Shown here in pieces: positions 60,557 through 64,000 of a DNA stretch of 64,000 nucleotides. The notes beneath the pieces were generated by a model, which saw nothing but the letters and a program-made list of their open reading frames with translations, made no database searches and had not been told where the DNA came from. The stretch lies in assembly GCA_028872915.1 (NCBI GenBank), contig JAGWNY010000006.1, positions 29,607-93,606 on the forward strand, written 5' to 3'. The stretch is from Verrucomicrobiota bacterium. Lineage in GTDB: Bacteria > Verrucomicrobiota > Verrucomicrobiia > Limisphaerales > UBA11358. Position numbers and translations under genes: made by a program. The stretch's first letter is position 1. Each line of letters begins with the position of its first letter.

Positions 60557-61189
60557 ATGAAATCAAAACACATTGTTGGAATGGTGGCCGTGGCGGCCAT
60601 CGCAACCGTCTTCGCCTCGTCGGCGTTCGCGGGCGAAAATGAAAACGACCAGTCGGCGCTCCAGGCCAGGGCAAAAGTTTCAAAAGCCGACGCTGAACAG
60701 ACCGCGCTGACCAAGGCGCCCAATGGCACCCTAAAAGAAGGAGAGTTGGAGATGGAAAAGGGCATATTGATCTGGTCCTTTGGCTTCGCCACGCCCGGCT
60801 CCCAGGACACCACCGAAGTGAATGTGGATGCTGTGAGCGGCCGCGTCGTCAGCATGGAATGGGAGATGCCCGAAGCCCAGGCCAAGCAGCAGGAAAAGGC
60901 CGAACTCGCCGCCATGGCCAAAATCTCAAAAACCGACGCCCAACAAATCGCGTCGGGCAAAGTTCCCAACGGCACGGTCAAGGAAGCCGAACTGGAATTG
61001 GAAAAAGGGATACTGATCTGGTCGTTTGGTTTTGCCACTCCCGACTCGAAGGACACTACTGAGGTGAATGTGGACGCCGTTACCGGCCGTGTGGTTAACA
61101 TGGAATGGGAAACCTCCTCAAATCAGGCCCAACAAATAGGCAATACCGCGGGTGGAGAAAACGACAACGCCGACGGGGATAACGATTAA
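60557..61189 (+). CDS. Exported protein with two PepSY domains
   Basis: A 210-residue protein with a signal peptide (MVAVAAIATVFASSAFA) and two near-identical PepSY-type units, residues about 38-102 and 115-183. They share KGILIWSFGFATP, then DTTEVNVDAVxGRVVxMEWE. Similarity of the two halves indicates a recent internal duplication. PepSY domains are periplasmic and often inhibitory or sensory. The downstream gene at 61215 is a PepSY-type lipoprotein, and a two-component pair follows. Confidence 0.85.
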   Translation: MKSKHIVGMVAVAAIATVFASSAFAGENENDQSALQARAKVSKADAEQTALTKAPNGTLKEGELEMEKGILIWSFGFATPGSQDTTEVNVDAVSGRVVSMEWEMPEAQAKQQEKAELAAMAKISKTDAQQIASGKVPNGTVKEAELELEKGILIWSFGFATPDSKDTTEVNVDAVTGRVVNMEWETSSNQAQQIGNTAGGENDNADGDND

Positions 61190-61214
61190 ACGATAAAATA
61201 AGAACATAATCAAA

Positions 61215-61718
61215 ATGAAATCAAAATATATCATCATCGGTCTGGCCGCCGCTGCGGTCAGTGTGGGAATTACCGCCTGCGTCTCCAGCGGCGGTGAGAA
61301 AGACCGAACCGTTTCCTTGAACCAAGTGCCCCAGGCGGCAAAGGACACGCTCAGACAATACGCGTCCGAGTCGGATGTCAAGGGCGTTGACATGGAGGAC
61401 CAGGACGGTACCCAGGTCTATGGGTTCGATATCTCCCAAGGCGGCCACTCCTTCGAACTGGCCGTCACACCCAATGGCAAATTCATGGGCACGGAAGAAG
61501 ACATCCAGGTAACCGACATGCCCGAAGCCGCGCAGATGGCGCTCAAGGCGCAGGCCGGCGGCGGCAACCTCTCCGGCTTCGAAAAAGCGGTGGACCAAAA
61601 TCATAGGACCACCTATGAAGCTGACATTGAAAAGAACGGCAAGAAAACCGAGGTGGCGGTGGATGCGGATGGCAACGTGGTCGGCACGGAAAGCACCGGC
61701 ACGGAAAAAGGCGACTGA
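61215..61718 (+). CDS. PepSY-like lipoprotein
   Basis: A 167-residue protein starting MKSKYIIIGLAAAAVSVGIT with a lipobox-type ITAC near residue 22. The mature part has two beta-rich segments ending in GTQVYGFDISQGGHSFELAV and RTTYEADIEKNGKKTEVAVD plus ADGNVVGTES, a PepSY-like pattern. It lies 26 bp after the double-PepSY gene and is probably in the same operon. Confidence 0.78.
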   Translation: MKSKYIIIGLAAAAVSVGITACVSSGGEKDRTVSLNQVPQAAKDTLRQYASESDVKGVDMEDQDGTQVYGFDISQGGHSFELAVTPNGKFMGTEEDIQVTDMPEAAQMALKAQAGGGNLSGFEKAVDQNHRTTYEADIEKNGKKTEVAVDADGNVVGTESTGTEKGD

Positions 61719-61806
61719 TCTGTCACAACGAAGGAGAAGAACAGCCCGAAACAGCCCCGCCCGCCCAAAAGCGCGTGGGGCCAATTTTGGCTGAGAAAGG
61801 CTCGCT

Positions 61807-62436
61807 ATGAAAACAAGAATTTTGTTCGTTGCAGGCGTGATGGTGGTGCTGGCCATTATCACCGCCCAAGTGTTGATTTCGCGGCACTCGTCAATTCGCA
61901 AATTCGAGCCTCCGCGGACGGAATTGACAAAACCCACGGTGCCGACGGCGGCTGCCATAATCAAAGTCCCGGCGCCCGAAAAAACGCCGCTGGAAGCAAT
62001 CACCAGTTCCCGACAGGACGCCCCTGCCGCATCTGCGACGAGCACCAAAGTCCCAACAGGCACGCCTCTTCAAACAGAAACTGCCAATGCTGAAAAACCT
62101 ATCATGTATAATGGCTATCCGGTTGAAGACCCCGTCGCGCGGGTTGCCTTGTATTCCGTCGGCGCTGGCGATCCGGAAGCCAACGCTTACTGGGAAAACG
62201 CGATTTTCGACCCGACCCTGCCCGCCGCGGAACGCAAAGACCTCATTGAAGATCTCAACGAAACTGGCATGGCCGATCCGCGACACCCCGGCCCCAGCGA
62301 TTTGCCGCTGATTCTGTCCCGAATCCAACTCATCGAACAGCTTGCGCCCCATTCCATTGACCAGGTGGATGCCAATGCCTTCGCGGAAGCCTACAAGGAT
62401 CTGATCGGCATGGCCAACGGTCAGGCCCCACAGTAG
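61807..62436 (+). CDS. Membrane-anchored protein of unknown function
   Basis: The 209-residue protein has one N-terminal transmembrane segment (ILFVAGVMVVLAIITAQVLI), a Thr/Pro/Ala-rich linker and a helical C-terminal part with NGYPVEDPVARVALYSVGAG and ERKDLIEDLNETGMADPRHP. I do not recognise the family. It lies between the PepSY lipoprotein and the response regulator on the same strand, so it could be part of the same stimulus system. Confidence 0.65.
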   Translation: MKTRILFVAGVMVVLAIITAQVLISRHSSIRKFEPPRTELTKPTVPTAAAIIKVPAPEKTPLEAITSSRQDAPAASATSTKVPTGTPLQTETANAEKPIMYNGYPVEDPVARVALYSVGAGDPEANAYWENAIFDPTLPAAERKDLIEDLNETGMADPRHPGPSDLPLILSRIQLIEQLAPHSIDQVDANAFAEAYKDLIGMANGQAPQ

Positions 62437-62535
62437 CGACCGGGCTTGTGAGAGGCCCGGGAGAGAAGCTGGTTTTTATTGATGCGTTCACGAAAAAGAA
62501 TTCACCTGCCACCACCCGCAAATTAATCTGTGGCC

Positions 62536-63210
62536 ATGCGCGTTCTCCTGGTCGAAGATTCCCCCCGGCTCCAGCAATCCGTCGGCAAGGCATTGCATAA
62601 ATCGGGTTACGCCGTTGACACCAGTGGCGACGGCGAGGAGGGGTTTTGGCTCGCGGAGACGAACGATTATGATGCCATCATCCTCGACATCATGCTTCCC
62701 AAGCTCGACGGTTTAACCTTGCTGCGCCGTCTCCGCAAAATGGGCCGTCAAACCGGCGTTCTCCTTCTCACCGCGAAAGACACGGTTGAAGACCGCGTTG
62801 ATGGTTTACAGATGGGCGCGGACGATTATCTGGTAAAGCCGTTTGCGTTGGAGGAGCTGCTGGCTCGCGTCCAGGTGCTGTGTCGGCGTCAGTATGGCCA
62901 TGCCACCAATCGCCTGACCGTCGGCGATTTGGAAATTGACATGAACGCCCGCCGCGCCGTGCGCGCCGGCCAGCCACTCGAATTGACCGCGCGCGAATTC
63001 ATGTTGCTGGAATATCTCGCCCAGCGCAAGGGACAGATCGTCTCACGCGGCGAAATCGAAACACACATCTACAATGACGGCGCGGAATTGATGAGCAACG
63101 TGGTGGACTCGGCGGTTTGCGTGCTCCGCAGAAAGCTGGCATTACCCGGCCGTCCGCGACTGATTGAGACCAAGAGGGGCATGGGTTACGTGCTCAACCC
63201 ATCGGCATGA
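62536..63210 (+). CDS. OmpR/PhoB-family response regulator
   Basis: The 224-residue protein has an intact receiver: MRVLLVEDSPRLQQSVGKAL with Glu7-Asp8, the phospho-acceptor Asp in DAIILDIMLPKLDGLTLLRR, Thr in LLLTAKD and Lys in DDYLVKPFALEELL. A winged-helix output domain follows (QPLELTAREFMLLEYLAQRK and SNVVDSAVCVLRRKL). It binds DNA as a dimer when phosphorylated. It overlaps the kinase gene by four bases (ATGA). An in-frame GTG lies two codons upstream of the ATG. Confidence 0.95.
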   Translation: MRVLLVEDSPRLQQSVGKALHKSGYAVDTSGDGEEGFWLAETNDYDAIILDIMLPKLDGLTLLRRLRKMGRQTGVLLLTAKDTVEDRVDGLQMGADDYLVKPFALEELLARVQVLCRRQYGHATNRLTVGDLEIDMNARRAVRAGQPLELTAREFMLLEYLAQRKGQIVSRGEIETHIYNDGAELMSNVVDSAVCVLRRKLALPGRPRLIETKRGMGYVLNPSA

Positions 63211-64000
63211 AATCCATCCGGCGGCATCTTGCTTTCAGTCTTGTGATCGGCTTTGTCATCCTGCTGGGCGCCGGCGGCCTGGCGGTGTATTTTCTGACCC
63301 GGACCGAATTGGTGCGGGAATTTGACGCCGGATTGCGGGCCAAGGCTTTGACCTTGATCGCGTTGACCAGCCGGGATCACGGGAGGCTTGGCATCGAGGA
63401 TTTGCCGCCGGGCTTCCAAAACAAGGCAGGAACCGAATTTTTTCAACTCGGGCAGCCTGACGGAACCATTGTCCAGCGCTCCGCATCGTTGGGGAGCGCA
63501 AACCTACCATGCCGTTTCGGAACCCTGACGAAGCCGTTGTATTGGAATCTCGATTTGCCCCGGGATTTGGACGGCCGGGCCATTGGCATGGAATTTTCGC
63601 CCCAGGCCGACAATGAGGATGACGTGGACCAACCTGAACCTGCGAGCACAGCCATCATCGTCGTGGCGACTGATTACCGATCCCTGAGGCAGACGTTGGG
63701 AATCCTCGCTACCGTGCTGGCGGCAACCGGGCTGCTGAGTCTGCTGGCCATCGTTCCAGTCGTGACATTCTCTCTGCGGCGCGGTCACGCTCCCTTGGAA
63801 CAATTGGCCCGGCAGGCCGCTGGCATCACCGCGGATTCACTTCAGACCCGTTTTCCGGTCCATCAAATGCCGGCGGAACTTCAACCAATCACCACGCGCT
63901 TGAACGATCTGCTTGACCGACTGGAAGCCTCTTTTGAGCGGGAACGCCGCTTTAGCGCCGACCTTGCTCACGAACTGCGCACGCCGCTGGCCGAACTGCG
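63207..64000 (+). CDS. Sensor histidine kinase (partial, C-terminus outside window)
   Basis: The visible 264 residues start with ATG at 63207 inside the regulator's stop. It has a transmembrane helix (HLAFSLVIGFVILLGAGGLA), a periplasmic loop of about 125 residues, a second helix (LGILATVLAATGLLSLLAIV), a HAMP-like linker and the H-box FSADLAHELRTPLAELR. It belongs to the class I kinases such as those of heavy-metal or membrane-stress systems. The catalytic domain is beyond the window. The genes upstream suggest the loop may sense PepSY-protein-related signals, which is inference. Confidence 0.9.
   Translation, partial: MKSIRRHLAFSLVIGFVILLGAGGLAVYFLTRTELVREFDAGLRAKALTLIALTSRDHGRLGIEDLPPGFQNKAGTEFFQLGQPDGTIVQRSASLGSANLPCRFGTLTKPLYWNLDLPRDLDGRAIGMEFSPQADNEDDVDQPEPASTAIIVVATDYRSLRQTLGILATVLAATGLLSLLAIVPVVTFSLRRGHAPLEQLARQAAGITADSLQTRFPVHQMPAELQPITTRLNDLLDRLEASFERERRFSADLAHELRTPLAEL

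Overview
This 64 kb window reads as a GC-rich bacterial chromosome segment. It is most likely from a member of the Verrucomicrobiota in the Pedosphaerales/Limisphaerales group. That placement is an inference from gene content I recognise (Myb-like W..E..LLG repeat proteins, secreted proteins ending in FYRLS-type tails, stand-alone DUF3347 proteins); no 16S gene is present to confirm it.

Layout. (1) 1-4.5 kb holds housekeeping genes: an RlmI-type rRNA methyltransferase cut by the window edge, a CBS-pair protein, an SDR oxidoreductase, rsmI, cutA and an unknown membrane protein. (2) 4.5-17.7 kb, all minus strand, is the S10-spc-alpha ribosomal superoperon, starting at rplB and running through secY, map, infA, rpmJ, rpsM, rpsK, rpsD and rpoA to rplQ. 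The usual leading genes rpsJ-rplC-rplD-rplW are not here and rpmD is absent. (3) 17.9-28.4 kb is mixed metabolism: a zinc alcohol dehydrogenase, a zinc-ribbon membrane protein overlapping pncC, a glycosyltransferase, an AMP-ligase beside a divergent unknown gene, and smc. (4) 28.4-33.6 kb is accessory: a frameshifted IS4-type transposase remnant, a seven-repeat Myb-like protein and a 1072-residue secreted propeller protein with 13 near-identical repeats. (5) 33.7-39.7 kb has tRNA-Leu(GAG), bioD, an orphan cydB, a DUF362 protein, a TPR lipoprotein and a retropepsin-like protein.

(6) 39.8-53.2 kb is the most interesting part, a heavy-metal (probably Cu/Ag) efflux island. It ends in a TolC-like lipoprotein, a CusB-like adaptor and a CusA-like RND pump. 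Before these lie a CnrYXH-like membrane protein/sensor/ECF sigma module, two DUF3347 periplasmic proteins, a DUF2231 membrane protein, a His-rich exported protein, a receiver lacking its phospho-acceptor Asp placed 14 bp before a second paralogous ECF sigma factor, and three small exported repeat proteins I cannot assign. The last 11.6 kb is flanked by two direct copies of a TA-flanked ~182 bp MITE. A RhuM-like pseudogene sits inside.

(7) 53.3-55.6 kb is a decaying zone: a second Myb-like repeat gene broken by a stop exactly at a conserved Trp, a short ORF that looks like a kinase N-terminus joined to a Csb2-like tail, and tRNA-Lys(CTT). (8) 55.6-64 kb has a FucP-like transporter with a large insertion, pheA, a diacylglycerol-kinase-like protein, a CHRD lipoprotein, two PepSY-type exported proteins, an unknown membrane protein, and an OmpR-type regulator overlapping a histidine kinase cut by the window end.
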